DNA of 64,000 nucleotides from Arabidopsis thaliana (Eukaryota > Streptophyta > Magnoliopsida > Brassicales > Brassicaceae). The notes beneath the pieces were generated by a model. It saw only the letters and a list, made by a program, of their open reading frames with translations, ran no database searches and was not told the DNA's origin. Made by a program: the position numbers and the translations under genes. Location of the stretch: contig NC_003074.8 in the NCBI RefSeq assembly GCF_000001735.4, forward strand, positions 10,726,101 through 10,790,100, given 5' to 3'. Below, in pieces: positions 46,870-58,853 of this stretch; position 1 is the first letter of the stretch; each line of letters starts with the position of its first letter.

Positions 46870-49690
46870 AAACAAACAAATAAAAGAGATTCTTATTGGG
46901 AGATACTCAATACACGCACTCTGGTAAACACAGAGCGACAGAAACAGGGAATGTAAAAACCAACGATTGTACATGAGGAGCGATGAAGAAAACCAGACTC
47001 AAGATTTCACATTTGTTTATGTGTTTTTGACTCACCACCAGAATCAGAACATGTAGACGACACTGTCGTGGATCCTGGACTTCTGGTTCTGTGCAACACA
47101 TTCAGATATCCACATAAGGTTCCTGATCTCCTGCTCTCTTAACCTCATATACGCAAAGAATACCGCGTAATGGAACTGCAAAACTCAGGTTTGAACAACC
47201 ATTGTTAGTATAATACATGAATTGAGAGAAGCATAACACAATCAGACTCTCTAATGTATTAGTCCAGAAGTTATCATTGAAGCAACTAAAACCGAAGGTT
47301 ATCATTAAAGCCTAGATTTTGTGGACTTTGGAAAGTTCTTTGCGGTTCATTTGGGGAGAGGAAAACAAACCTGCTGCTCAAAGGCTAAGCAAAGCCTTCT
47401 GACTTCTTCTTCATAAAATGCTTTGTCGAGCATCTGGCTCTCTCCATAAGACATCTTCGAGAATATAGCTTGATACGGAGGATATTTCTCCATAACACCA
47501 CGAACCTACCAGTGAATGATAACGGAATTAAATGAGCAAAATTCGTAAACTCAATATATTTAATATATTAGCTTGAGATTTACCTGGTCTATATCCTCGC
47601 AGATAGCAAGCTCTTCGTGACCATATGGATAGCTGCAGAAGAAAAAAATCCAAACCATGGTGAGAACTGAGAAATATAAACATCTAGTGGAATATATCAT
47701 TTGACTGTAGAATGCTTCTTACAGTAGACCAAAGTTAGAGTACAGTTTCTTTCTGTCTTCTCTTGTGAGCTCAGTGCCAATGCTGCATAGCAAAGAAAAC
47801 CAATTTCAGAAACAAAGCTTATGATGGTAACATCAGCTGGTTGATATTGATATTCACTACCTTTGTTGTTTTATGGAACAAAACAGTAAGTAATTACCTG
47901 TTGATAGTGATATTCACTGCTCTTCTATCGGCCTCAAAGGCCAAAAGGTCAGACATAATCTCCGCTGTTGCGCCACCAAGTTTCTATTTCGGATTGAACA
48001 GCAAAAAACAAAAAAAAATGGGGTTAGCTAGTATAGGTAGATTCTAAATTCCTGGAAAATAGATTGAGAAGTCAACTAAGCACCTGACAGAACTTGTAAA
48101 AATCCTCAAGGTATGCTTTGTAGAGGGTGTTCCTCATAATCTCTATGTTCATGTCATCGAGATCCTACACATAATATGATATGCATGTGATACTACAATC
48201 ATAGCAGAAACTATAAAACAAACTGCACATGATTGATTAAAAGTAAGAACTAGAATAATAAATCCTTGAGCTTTGTACCTCTGACGTTAAGCATTCAGAA
48301 AAGTATGGAGCCAAAGGAGTATCCACAAGCACCAACCGGTAGAGTTCCCGCATGTTCTGAGCAACTGCTAGTGTAGCAATACTGGAAAAAAATGAGAGAG
48401 CAAGCATGAGAAAAACTTAAAAGTGAACAAGAAAAGATGAGGTATAAAAGATGGAAAAGGTTGATGCGGGCTACCTGTCAAACATGCCTAAAGGGTGACA
48501 TTTCTCAATCAACTCTTGAACATCTCTCTCATGCAGGGTTCCAGTAACAATGAGCACGACATTGTCAATCATGTGGCCATATCTGCATTACAATATCAAA
48601 AAAACAAACCCAATGCGTCATATATTTGACAGACTGTATACTAAACGACACCCAGGGAAGAAAAAAAGAAGCTAACAATCTCAGCACAATATCTGCTCTG
48701 TTCTAGTTTGATCTCGGTAAAGGTGGAAACTTCAGGAAAGTAACAAATCTTACACTAGGATGGATAGCAACCTTAACTCTAGAAACTAATAACAAGGGCT
48801 ACAAAGAAAAAAACTATAACAGCATCCACCATTGATCTAGACTCATGATTTTAGTAATGGGGAGAGCAAGAAATAAGTATCTCACACATTACCTGATGTA
48901 CTCTAAAAAGGTAGACATTGGCTCAGTAGCTTGGCAAAGCATATGCTTGTAGTCATCAACAAGCTTAAGAGTACACTTCTCCACAATGGTGGTGGTATGC
49001 AGAGGTGACGGTTCTGCATTAGAAAACATCAGATTCAGATACAACAAACTAGCAATTGTGCAGACCTCAAGCACAACAACAGTAGTATTTATGGAGATAC
49101 AAATACAGTGACTCAAGGAACCAATGTATCGTCTAACCATCAGATTTCAAATCCACTTAATAAGATGAACAACATTTCTAATAACATGATTTCCAAATGC
49201 CTAAAACCCAGAAACCTAAACGCAATGAAGCAAAATTCAAAGTCAAATCATCAAAATTCGTATTACAACAACTGAGTCAAAATTTGAGACAATCAGGGAT
49301 CATCATAACGCACCGTTTTGGAGATAAGAGCCGTATTTGGTGGCAGAGAGATGCATCTTGATATCGTCTAGGTTCTCACACTGACATAGATTATTGTAAT
49401 CGGCGGTGGTGAGAAGCCCAGCACGGTGGCCTCTAACGATCGCCTCCAAATATCCGCCATGGATGTTGAAGGTAAGCGCCTCGAATCCGTACATCTTTCT
49501 CTCCTTAACGTAAGATATTCAGATCTCAATGATTGTCGCCGGAGATCTGAAGAAGAAATCGATACAGAGATCAACGCGAAGAAGAAGATAGCTTCGAATT
49601 GATTGGATTTGTTTGCAAACTCGTGTTGGCACGTTTAATTACGGTTGTGTCCTTTAAACCGGTGTGTTAAACCGAAGAATGTACGCTGCA
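46870..49690. repeat. Inverted gene duplication, arm 1 (VHA-d1)
   Basis: The whole gene, from the 3' UTR (TGTACAATC...CTGTTT.TGTCGCTCTG) to the leader and proximal promoter (AAACCGG words), is repeated in the opposite orientation at about 51735-54425. Exons are very similar; introns are diverged. Confidence 0.85.
47044..49494 (-). CDS. VHA-d1: V-type proton ATPase subunit d1
   Basis: Ten exons, listed 5' to 3' on the minus strand: 49494-49314, 49013-48893, 48582-48475, 48381-48279, 48164-48084, 47983-47898, 47782-47723, 47632-47584, 47505-47371, 47175-47044. They sum to 1056 nt, 351 residues, the normal length for subunit d. Starts [20 protein letters not shown] and ends [10 protein letters not shown], as in yeast Vma6-type proteins. 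Subunit d is the cytosolic cap on the membrane c-ring and couples the V1 central stalk to Vo, driving proton pumping in vacuole and trans-Golgi. Differs from the d2 product at only two residues (Ser for Pro in KYGSYLQN, Lys for Asn in FYKFCQ). Probably At3g28710. Confidence 0.96.
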
Positions 49691-49699
49691 AAATTATTT

Positions 49700-50258
49700 T
49701 CGTCTCTCAATTTTGCTTTGATTTGTTTTGGTTTATCGATATAATATAATAAATAAATATAAAGACAGAATTTCAGAAATCCAGTACTTTAATAAAATTC
49801 TGATACTTTAAAATCCAGATGCAACAAATATCTTGATATCCAAATGGTATCTTTAATAAATAAATAAAAAACTAATATGTGAAAAACAACAAACTTTTAT
49901 TTATATGGAATATTTACATTTTTTAAATATTTTTATTCGTAGCAAAAAAATATGTGAAATAAATCCAACACAAAACACAAAATGCTTGGGATATTTTTTG
50001 GATAAGCAAATTCGAATTTATATGTTTTGAGAGAACACCAAAATTGTGTTAGATTACCGGTAATATAGATTATGTGATTCAACTCATAGAAAAGTGAATT
50101 TATCTACATTTTTTCTTTTATCTGGACCTCTAGAAAATCGTAGATTGTATTAAGATGGTGTTGAAAAACTAAAAATGGTTTGTCATTATTTTTTATTTAC
50201 TTTAAGTAGAAATGAATAATAAATTAGTTGAAGATTAGTTTTATGAAAGAAGCGGTAA
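49700..50258. other. AT-rich spacer between the VHA-d arms, left part
   Basis: Low-complexity AT sequence next to the VHA-d1 promoter; nothing recognised. Confidence 0.45.
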
Positions 50259-50267
50259 TACTTTATT

Positions 50268-50900
50268 GAGAAACTCCCACAAATAGCACACTTTTAAGTT
50301 TTTTGGACAAAAATAGCATGAAAAAGTTTTTTAGACATAAATAGCACTTAAATAATTATTTGAGAAATTCCTAAAAGTAGCACTAAAATAAGTTTTATGG
50401 ACAATAATAATACTACAATTTTATATAAAATCTATTCAACCAAAATAAATTAGAAATAAATTTAAAATATTATATTTGGGTTCTCTATTTCCAATTTAGA
50501 GAATATATTTCAATTATTTAAAAGAAATTTTGATTCATTTTAATATTAGTTTATGGTATTATATTTGGGTTTCCTATTTCCAATTTAGGGTATATATTTT
50601 CACCATTTAAAAGAGATTTTTCATTTTAAAATTAGTTTGTAATATTATATTTGGGTTTTTTTATTTCCAATTTAGAGTATATATTTCTACTATTTAAAAG
50701 TTTTTTGATTCAATTTAATATTAGATTAGTATTTGCTCTCATTTTTATTTGGAGGATTGATACAAATGGTAATAAAAAAACTTTTATTATTTAATTAATT
50801 TATAGAGGATTAAAACTTTATATGCTATTTTTGGAAGTTTCAAAAGAATATGCTATTTTTGGAATAATAAAGTTTTTAGTGCTATTTGTCTTAATTCCCC
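50268..50900. mobile_element. Small non-autonomous MULE-like element, 633 bp
   Basis: Ends are inverted: left GAGAAACTCCCACAAATAGC, right (other strand) GGGGAATTAAGACAAATAGC, both continuing with AAAAATAGCAT words. Flanking 9-mers TACTTTATT (50259-50267) and TAGTTTATT (50901-50909) differ at one base, as an aged Mutator-type target duplication would. The interior carries three tandem copies of an about 87-bp unit. The AAATAGC-type ends resemble those of the MULE at 15845-16764. Confidence 0.62.
50469..50730. repeat. Tandem repeat, three copies of about 87 bp
   Basis: Each copy starts ATTATATTTGGG (50469, 50558, 50644), followed by TATTTCCAATTTAG and TATTTAAAAG. Periods are 89 and 86 bp. Lies inside the element at 50268-50900. 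Confidence 0.8.
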
Positions 50901-50909
50901 TAGTTTATT

Positions 50910-51730
50910 CAGGGGCATAGTAAAAGAGGTTTCATAGCTCAATCGTTTATTTAAACGTAGTTTGAACTTTTCAGGTAACATATTCGATCAAAGATATTTT
51001 ATTTTAGAATTTGGAAAAATTTAAGAAAAATTTATTGAATATAATGATATAGAAAATTCTACAAATTGAAATAGTTCATTAGAGTTTTACTGTGCAAAAA
51101 TGTAAAGAGATGAAAGAACTTAGGTTGCCACCAAGAACATAATGATTCAAGATTAATACTTTTATAAAAATGAAAGGAAAATGCATTATATTGATGTTCT
51201 AAACACATATTTTTAGAAATCTCTACTAGCTAAAATCCTAATTATATGGGCAAATGTATTTAATCGTAAGATTCTATCTTAGACCTCTTATGGACTCTTT
51301 AATTGATACTTCTTGCAAACTTACCGTAATATCACTCAGGTACATTAAAATGAGAAGCTAGATATGAAGAGATGAAAGAAGTCGAGTCGACCAAAGCAAG
51401 GCGTTTGTACATGGAAAGATATTTCTCTAGATATCATACTTTAGATCATATTATCAAAAGATAGGTACGTAGAGTTGTACTGTCCGATAACACTATCTTT
51501 TGTTTAATTTTAAAGTCGATAACAATCTCAACATTTAAATGATATTTTGGAAGTTCTAAAGTTCACAATTGAAACATATTTTTTTGCATATTTTTAACTT
51601 TTTTTCGATTCCTCATTTATTTTTTTCATTGGTGAGAAATGGGAACTGAGATCTTCAATAAATTAAAATTTAAACTTTAAAGAGAAAATTAATGAATTAA
51701 AGTTGGACAGAGAAATATTTAACCGGGTGT
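50910..51730. other. AT-rich spacer between the VHA-d arms, right part
   Basis: No gene or repeat recognised. It ends at the duplicated proximal promoter of VHA-d2. Confidence 0.45.
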
Positions 51731-51734
51731 GCGT

Positions 51735-54425
51735 GTCTTCGATTTAGCAGACCGGTTTAGGGATACTGGTTTAAAGCTTGCAAACAAATCCAGTCAATTT
51801 CAAAGTTATCTTCTTCTTCGCGATCACAATCTCTGCTTCGATTTCTTCTTCTTCTTCAGAATTCAGATCAGATCTCCGGCGATAATCTTTGAGATCTGAA
51901 ATTTCTTACAATCAGGAGAGAAAGATGTACGGATTCGAGGCGCTTACGTTCAATATCCATGGGGGATACTTGGAGGCGATCGTCAGAGGCCACCGTGCTG
52001 GGCTTCTCACCACCGCCGATTACAACAATCTATGTCAGTGTGAGAACCTAGACGATATCAAGATGCATCTCTCTGCCACCAAATACGGTCCTTACCTCCA
52101 AAACGGTGCGTTATGATGATGATTCCTGATTGTCTCTCACAATTTTGACTCAGTTTTGATAATTTGACTTCGATTCTGGGTTTTAGGCATTTCAAACTCT
52201 CCCAAATCACCAATTTAATCTGCGAATTGAAGAAATTTCGATGTGAAATTTTGTAGTCTTGTTAACAAAATGTTGTTTGTGGATCTGAAATCTGATGTTT
52301 AGACGACAAATTGATTCCTTGAGTCTCAGTTTCTAGTTTTTGCATCTGAATCGTTGTTTTGTAACGCAGAACCATCACCTCTGCATACCACTACAATTGT
52401 GGAGAAGTGTACGCTCAAGCTTGTTGATGACTACAAGCATATGCTTTGCCAAGCTACTGAGCCAATGTCTACCTTTTTAGAGTACATCAGGTAATGTTTA
52501 GCTCTGTCTCAGTGTACATCATTATTAGTGTAAGATTTTTTGCTCTCCTCAAGTCACACCATTAGTTACCTAGATCACAGAGCAACTATTCATTTCACTA
52601 TGTTGAGGGAAAGATTATGGTAATTCTGAAATGCTAGCTTAGATTGTGTCCTTGTTTTCCTCCTGGAATAATTTAGTATACGATCTATCTGTCATTTGAT
52701 GTATTGGGTTTGTATGCAGATATGGTCATATGATTGACAATGTCGTGCTCATTGTTACTGGAACCCTTCACGAGAGAGATGTTCAAGAGTTGATCGAGAA
52801 ATGTCACCCTTTAGGCATGTTTGACAGGTAGCCCGCATCGAGCTTTTGCATCTTCTATTATACCTCCTCATCCCTTAGCTGTTTCATAACCCTTTTCTCG
52901 TTTTCCCACTTTTATGCTTTTCTCATGCTCTCTCACTTTTTCCAGTATTGCTACACTAGCTGTTGCTCAGAACATGCGGGAACTCTATAGGTTGGTGCTT
53001 GTGGACACTCCTCTGGCTCCATACTTTTCTGAATGCCTAACATCAGAGGTACAAAGCTCATGGATTTTTATTCTAGTTTTTGTTTCAAATTAATATTATG
53101 CAATTTCTTTTCTAGTTTCTGTTATGGGTGTAATATCACATTCATATTGCATTATTTGTAGGATCTCGATGACATGAACATAGAGATTATGAGGAATACC
53201 CTCTACAAAGCATACCTTGAGGATTTTTACAACTTCTGTCAGGTGCTTAGTCGACTTCCAGATCTTTTATTTTACTTTTGAAATTTCAGAATCTACCTAT
53301 ATTAGATAACCCCTTCTTCTATATTTCGTGTCTCTGAAATAGAAACTTGGTGGCGCAACAGCAGAGATTATGTCTGACCTTTTGGCCTTTGAAGCCGACA
53401 GGAGAGCAGTGAATATCACTATCAACAGGTAAATTACTTCCTGCATCAAACCACAAGCTGATGTTACCATCATTATGTTGCTGTGTTTATCTATGCTCTG
53501 AAACTGATTTTCATTGCTATGCAGCATTGGCACTGAGCTCACAAGAGAAGACAGGAAGAAACTGTACTCCAACTTTGGTCTCCTGTAAGAAGCATTCTAC
53601 ATTCGAAAGATACACTCGATCCAATTGCTGCATAAAATTATTAACTATGGTTTTGATTTTTGCTTTTGCAGCTATCCATATGGCCACGAGGAGCTTGCTA
53701 TCTGTGAAGACATAGATCAGGTAAATCCACAAGCTAAGATATTGTATAATTATATACGGTCTATGAATTTGGCTCAGTGAATCACATTATGTTTCACTCA
53801 TAGGTTCGTGGTGTTATGGAAAAATACCCTCCGTATCAAGCTATATTCTCCAAGATGTCTTATGGAGAAAGCCAGATGCTCGACAAGGCATTTTATGAAG
53901 AAGAAGTCAGAAGGCTTTGCTTAGCCTTTGAGCAGCAGGTTTGCATCCCTCTCCCAAAATGAACCACAGATAACTTTCCTCTAGAACTGAATTTTAATTG
54001 GATTCAGATAAGAGACCATGGAGTGCGATTACATAATGTGATGTGTTATAGGCTTATATAACTGTTTCTCAATTCACGTCCAATACTAACAGTAGTTGTT
54101 AAAACATGATATTTGCAGTTCCATTACGCGGTATTCTTTGCGTATATGAGGTTGCGGGAGCAGGAGATCAGGAACCTGATGTGGATATCTGAATGTGTTG
54201 CACAGAACCAGAAGTCCAGGATCCACGATAGTGTGGTCTACATGTTCTGAGTCTGGTAAGAAGTGTAATCTGTCTGAAAAAAACGGAGAATAAGAGGAAC
54301 CCATATGGTTGTTGTTGGTTTTCTTCATTACTCCATTTTTATTAGAGAATCTGCTGTACAATCTTGCGGTCTACATTCACTGTTTATGTCGCTCTGCGTG
54401 TATCAAAAACTGCTCAATAAGAATC
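51735..54425. repeat. Inverted gene duplication, arm 2 (VHA-d2)
   Basis: Counterpart of 46870-49690 in the opposite orientation, including leader (ATCTTCTTCTTCGCG), all ten exons and 3' UTR. The arms are about 2.0 kb apart. Confidence 0.85.
51925..54250 (+). CDS. VHA-d2: V-type proton ATPase subunit d2
   Basis: Ten exons with the same lengths as VHA-d1: 51925-52105, 52370-52490, 52720-52827, 52946-53048, 53162-53242, 53343-53428, 53525-53584, 53672-53720, 53804-53938, 54119-54250. The product is 351 residues, two substitutions away from d1 ([14 protein letters not shown]). The start is the first ATG of the conserved MYGFEALTF; codons upstream lack ATG. Identical exon lengths with divergent introns show strong purifying selection on the protein after an inverted duplication. 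The two promoters face each other across the spacer, so both genes may share regulatory DNA. Probably At3g28715. Confidence 0.96.
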
Positions 54426-54429
54426 TATC

Positions 54430-55440
54430 CAATTTGTTTGTTTTTTTTCTCCCACATATTCTTGCTTGGTTCCGGTAAACTCTTTGTAATGTCGAATAAT
54501 TTACGATGTATACGAATTACTTTTGGCGGCCTGAATTTGTCTTCCGAGAGTTGGTTGCTTCGAGTGCTAGCTAATTGCTTTTGAATATGAGAAATCGAAA
54601 ACACATACACGTTAGAAGGAGGGGAAAATAAGAAAAGTTAAATTTGCAAGCTTATTGTGAAAAGATAATTCAGCTAAACTAGTTAATGTACTGTGTCTTG
54701 AACCCCCTTACATGAGTTCCAATCCACTTGAAAATAGACTCATTGGAGATATGTTTACATATCACTTTTTGTATATTTTGTTATAGATTTCATGAATAAT
54801 ATGACCATTAATTTTATTTTATTTAGAAATATAAATTTTAAATTTTAAATTGAGTTTAATAATCTTTTATTTTTTCTTTAGTAAAAACTTAATAATAAAT
54901 AAAACTCTTTGACATACATTGTTTTTAGAAACGGATTTTAAATTTTAAATTTTATATTCTTTTATAACATTTTCTAAATAGATATATATAAAAAAAATTA
55001 CTACATCATGCATTTAATCTTACTTTCATTGGAAAAATCATTTTTGCAATGTTATAAAAATTGTGATGTCAAACAAAAAGCCCGACTTAATCGGGACGAA
55101 AAACCCAACTTCATTGGAACGACTAAAAACGACAACAGAACAACCATGTTAATGGCAAAAACATGACAACAAAAAAACTATGTTGACGGCAAGAATATAA
55201 CAACGGAAAAGACATGTTAACCGCAAATAAAGATAAGAGCCCCTCTCTCTCAAAAATATTAGAGAAAGAGAGCTTTCCTACTATTTCTTAGAGTCCGAAT
55301 CGTTACAACGGTTCGAGCAGACAAAACCGTGTATGGACTGGACCCGCTTTTTATTTACCATTCATAAACTATAGTTCCTAATAGTATAGATAAAAAAAAC
55401 AGAAAAAGACGTTGTGGACCAATTGCACACCGTTTTTTAT
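54430..55440. other. Intergenic downstream of VHA-d2
   Basis: AT-rich; contains the 34-bp tandem repeat at 55132. No gene seen. Confidence 0.45.
55132..55232. repeat. Minisatellite, three copies of 34 bp
   Basis: Units start at 55132, 55166 and 55200 with ACAACRRAA and contain YATGTTRAYGGCAA. Copies are about 75% alike with an exact 34-bp period, so this is old. Confidence 0.75.
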
Positions 55441-55448
55441 ATTGAAAT

Positions 55449-55870
55449 CAGTGTTCAAGAAAACGTCAGACGCTATTCGGGAGGTGATCCAATGTCTACC
55501 GCCTAAAACACCTAATCGGAGTCTAGACAATTTTAGGCGGTTAAGATGTTTATAACATAAAACATTATAAATATGTTATTATAGATAAACATCATTCAAA
55601 ATATGGATTAAAAAAATATAAATATTAAATTTATAAACAAAAATGTGATAAAACGTACATATAATTCATACTAAACAATATTTGAACATTTAAAACCATG
55701 TATATGAAGACAAAACTTAAAAAAAGTAAATTTGAATAATTAAATATTGGAAACATATATTGGAAGCATAATTAATCTTAAGCGGTCGAAACGGTCATCT
55801 AGGCGTCGCATGAGAGCCTAGCCCCTAGTCGAGGCCTAAACAACCACCAAAATCGCTTTTTAGAATACTG
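55449..55870. mobile_element. Non-autonomous hAT-type element, 422 bp
   Basis: Starts CAGTGTTC and ends GAATACTG, hAT-type inverted ends. It is flanked by 8-bp direct repeats ATTGAAAT (55441-55448) and ATTGAGAT (55871-55878), one mismatch apart; 8 bp is the hAT target-duplication length. Subterminal GC-rich words (TAGGCGG, CTAGGCGTCGC) contrast with an AT-rich core. No transposase. Confidence 0.75.
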
Positions 55871-56175
55871 ATTGAGATAAATTAAATCTGTATTGATTTA
55901 TTGTCTACCCCTAAAATAAAGTAGACTGAATCGCGGATTGATTAGTATTAACCGCAACATCCATTCAAAACCTCGGTCGATAATTCATAACTTCAACCGC
56001 GTTCACGTTATCATTACCCAAATTTTAAATGATAGTTTTTTGTTGGAGTGAAACCCCTAAATTTAACCCCAATGTGAAAAATCCACTTAAATCTAACCCC
56101 AATTTGACATTTTTAGCCCTCGAAAGCCCAAACAAATCTTCGTCTTCGTCTTCCTCCTCTAACCTCCACTCTCAC

Positions 56176-58239
56176 ATGACGCACCACCGCATCACCACCT
56201 ACTTCAATGGCGGATCCGCCTCCATCTTCCTCCTCCTCCTACTCATCACCACCACTTCCTCTTCTTCTCCACCAATCCCAGGCCTAGACACCTTCCTAAC
56301 AAACCAATATCGTCTCGACCCAAAATCATCAAACGACTCATTCACATCACTCTCCTCCTCTCTCAAACGATCTCTCTCTTCTTCATCAATCCACTTCTCA
56401 TCACTCTCCAAATCTCTCCTCTCTCTCTCAATCTCAATCCCACTCAACGTCCGTTTCATCGGAGACTCTTTCCCTTCCTCCGCCGCCTCCACTCTCTCCG
56501 AATTCATCTCCGCCGCCGTAACTAACGACAACTTCCATGTAATCTCTCCATCTCCAGATTCATCAACAAATCACAAACTCGTTATCTCTCACTCTCTCCA
56601 CCTTGACGCTTCTCTATCTCCCCAATCTCTCTCCACCAGACTCGATTCAACTTTGAAAACCCTAATTTCATCAACAACTTCATCTCTCAGATCTAATCTC
56701 CTTTCGATCCAGTACAATCCAATCGATGAGATTATAAAGCAAGAGTATGAGAAAGAGAAGCATGGAGATGGTGGTGTTTACATTTACTTGATCTCTTTAG
56801 GCTCACAAGCTAAACCTTATGCTTATAGTTACTCTCATGGTGATTCATCAGCTGGGTTTACGAAATGTTTAGGTAGTATTTGGACTGGTAAAGATCGTTA
56901 TCTATGGATTGATCTCTCTGCTGGTCCTGTAGATTATGGTCCTGCTTTATCTGGTGATGGTGTTTTACCAAGAGGTGAGTTTCATCCTTTAGCTGCTTTA
57001 CATGGTCGTCCTAAATCAGAAAAAGCTTTACTTGCGGATTTGGCTTCGTTGGTGTATAATGCTTATCAGGTTTTGATTGTTCCTTCTTTGAGAATCCCTG
57101 TGTACTTTGAGGATACGTTGGTGGTTCAGTTTATTCATGTGTATGGGTCAGAGGTTAAGGATTCGAGTGGGTTAGATTTGGAGTTTGTGAAGAGAACGTT
57201 TATGGATGAAGCTGAGAGTGGTGGGTTGTTGTTAGGTGAACAGAAGTTGAGTTTTAAGAGTTATAGTGTGAATTATAGAGAATGTTCGATTTGTTCGTTT
57301 GCGGTATCTCGTGGGATGAATTCGTATACTTCTAGGTTTTTGTTTGATAACTATACTTTGATTGTGAGTGAGTATTTGGATTCTAAGCATATGCATCGGG
57401 CGTTGACTGATTCGGCTGAGGAGTTGAGGAGAGTTGCGGGGATTGTTGAAGAAGAAGGAAATGAGTTTGCTAGGGTTTTACCTGTTTATGTGTTTGATTT
57501 GGATATCAATACGCCTTTGTTGCTTGATCGGTATCATCAGTCTGTTGCTTTTAGAGATATGGTGATTGCTGTTAGAACTAGAGGAACTCAAACGGTTAGT
57601 GATTATACTTGCAACGGGCGTCATGTGTTTGTTCATACGAGAGACTTAGAACGACCTCTCGTTGGTTCCATTCTGCAGAGTATGTGGGGTGTATCTTCTA
57701 CTCATTTGACATGGAGCCCGAGACATAACACAACTCTAGTTGATTATACATGGAGCATTGGGCAAACACCGTTTGGACCATTCTCTGATATCTCGTCTCT
57801 ATCGTTTGTTCAGAAAGATGCTGCTAAGAGAAACGTGATTTTGACATCTTTGAACACAACTATCACAAGTGCAATCGATGTTATCGATTCCGCGGTTGCA
57901 TATGGAGGAGATGTGATCCTACGGAAACAGAATCGCCACTCTGAGTTCATGCAAAGGTGGAATCTTATGCAGTACAAGCTGGATAAAACGGTTTCTGCTC
58001 TATCACACAATGAGTTCGAGATGGCTTTGTTCTACTTAAGATCAGCTTCACACGACTTGTACTCAGTGCATTCAGTAGTGTACCTCGCGTCACAACGGGT
58101 AGAAGCGAGTCTCAACTGTTTCAAAGATCCACCGTTCCCATGGGGAACTGTTTCAGTGTCGGGATTCGGGTTAATGGCTGTTGGTTACGTGTTCTCGAAA
58201 AGAGATAGACTCTTTAGGAACAAACGAAAACAGTTCTGA
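56176..58239 (+). CDS. Conserved plant membrane/secretory protein of unknown function
   Basis: Single-exon gene. I take the ATG at 56176 (687 residues), because it opens a clean signal peptide or anchor (MTHHRITTYF, then SIFLLLLLITTTSSSS); an in-frame ATG at 56029 would bury this behind 49 polar residues. The luminal part has a Ser-rich region (about 45-190) and a large conserved body with HPLAALHGRPKSEKALL, a CSICSF pair, and WSPRHNTTLVDYTWSIGQ. Near the C-terminus a hydrophobic span (TVSVSGFGLMAVGYVF) precedes a basic tail (SKRDRLFRNKRKQF), as in type I membrane proteins with a short cytosolic end. No catalytic motif that I recognise. Probably At3g28720. Confidence 0.85.
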   Translation: MTHHRITTYFNGGSASIFLLLLLITTTSSSSPPIPGLDTFLTNQYRLDPKSSNDSFTSLSSSLKRSLSSSSIHFSSLSKSLLSLSISIPLNVRFIGDSFPSSAASTLSEFISAAVTNDNFHVISPSPDSSTNHKLVISHSLHLDASLSPQSLSTRLDSTLKTLISSTTSSLRSNLLSIQYNPIDEIIKQEYEKEKHGDGGVYIYLISLGSQAKPYAYSYSHGDSSAGFTKCLGSIWTGKDRYLWIDLSAGPVDYGPALSGDGVLPRGEFHPLAALHGRPKSEKALLADLASLVYNAYQVLIVPSLRIPVYFEDTLVVQFIHVYGSEVKDSSGLDLEFVKRTFMDEAESGGLLLGEQKLSFKSYSVNYRECSICSFAVSRGMNSYTSRFLFDNYTLIVSEYLDSKHMHRALTDSAEELRRVAGIVEEEGNEFARVLPVYVFDLDINTPLLLDRYHQSVAFRDMVIAVRTRGTQTVSDYTCNGRHVFVHTRDLERPLVGSILQSMWGVSSTHLTWSPRHNTTLVDYTWSIGQTPFGPFSDISSLSFVQKDAAKRNVILTSLNTTITSAIDVIDSAVAYGGDVILRKQNRHSEFMQRWNLMQYKLDKTVSALSHNEFEMALFYLRSASHDLYSVHSVVYLASQRVEASLNCFKDPPFPWGTVSVSGFGLMAVGYVFSKRDRLFRNKRKQF

Positions 58240-58758
58240 AGAATTCTAGCAATGCAGGGTAATTTATAGTCATTACATTGGATAAAAAGACTTTGATAGT
58301 TTGGTTTTTGAGGTTAATACAACATGTACTACTATTATGAGCTTGTTTCCATTTGGTAATGTTGAACAATAGAGACAATGCTCGGATCCTCTGTTTGGTT
58401 GTCTATTTATTTTGAATAGCTCCATCACATTCCTATTGTCTCCTTCAATAATCACTTCTCCATACCCTTAGACCGGTTTTCCCCTCCTAACCAAAGCCAA
58501 ACAAAACCGAAGTAACCGGTTTGGTAAACCGAACCCGCATGCCTACATAATTGATATAAAATTCTGTTTTATAAGAGGTTTCTTTTCCAAATGTGAAAAA
58601 ATCCAAAACTCAAAACAACCTTCTGTTTTTACCGTTTTTTGATAAAGGTCTTTTTCCCAAATCTGCAAAACCAAAAACTCAAAAATTCAATTAAACCGGA
58701 AAATCTAATTTTCGAAAATTGGTTTTCTTCCCAAAATTAAACCGCCTGAGTGTCTATG
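58240..58758. other. Intergenic: 3' flank and SSRP1 promoter
   Basis: AACCGG/AAACCG words at about 58470-58540 and 58695-58745 flank two similar stretches (TTTTCCCAAATCTGCAAAAC and TTTTCCAAATGTGAAAAAAT). No gene. Confidence 0.5.
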
Positions 58759-58765
58759 TATAAAA
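58759..58765 (+). promoter_or_regulatory. TATA box of SSRP1
   Basis: TATAAAA 95 bp before the ATG, followed by a pure pyrimidine leader (CTCTCTCTTTCGCTCTCGCT) typical of highly expressed plant housekeeping genes. Confidence 0.6.
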
Positions 58766-58853
58766 GTTGATATCATAGTTTGGAAAAAAAAAAATCACTC
58801 TCTCTCTTTCGCTCTCGCTTTCTCGTCTCTCTCGTGTCTCTCAACAGAAAACC

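Noticed and set aside
56029-56175. Upstream in-frame ATG for the 687-residue protein
   Set aside because: It would place 49 polar residues before a clear signal peptide, so the internal ATG at 56176 is preferred.
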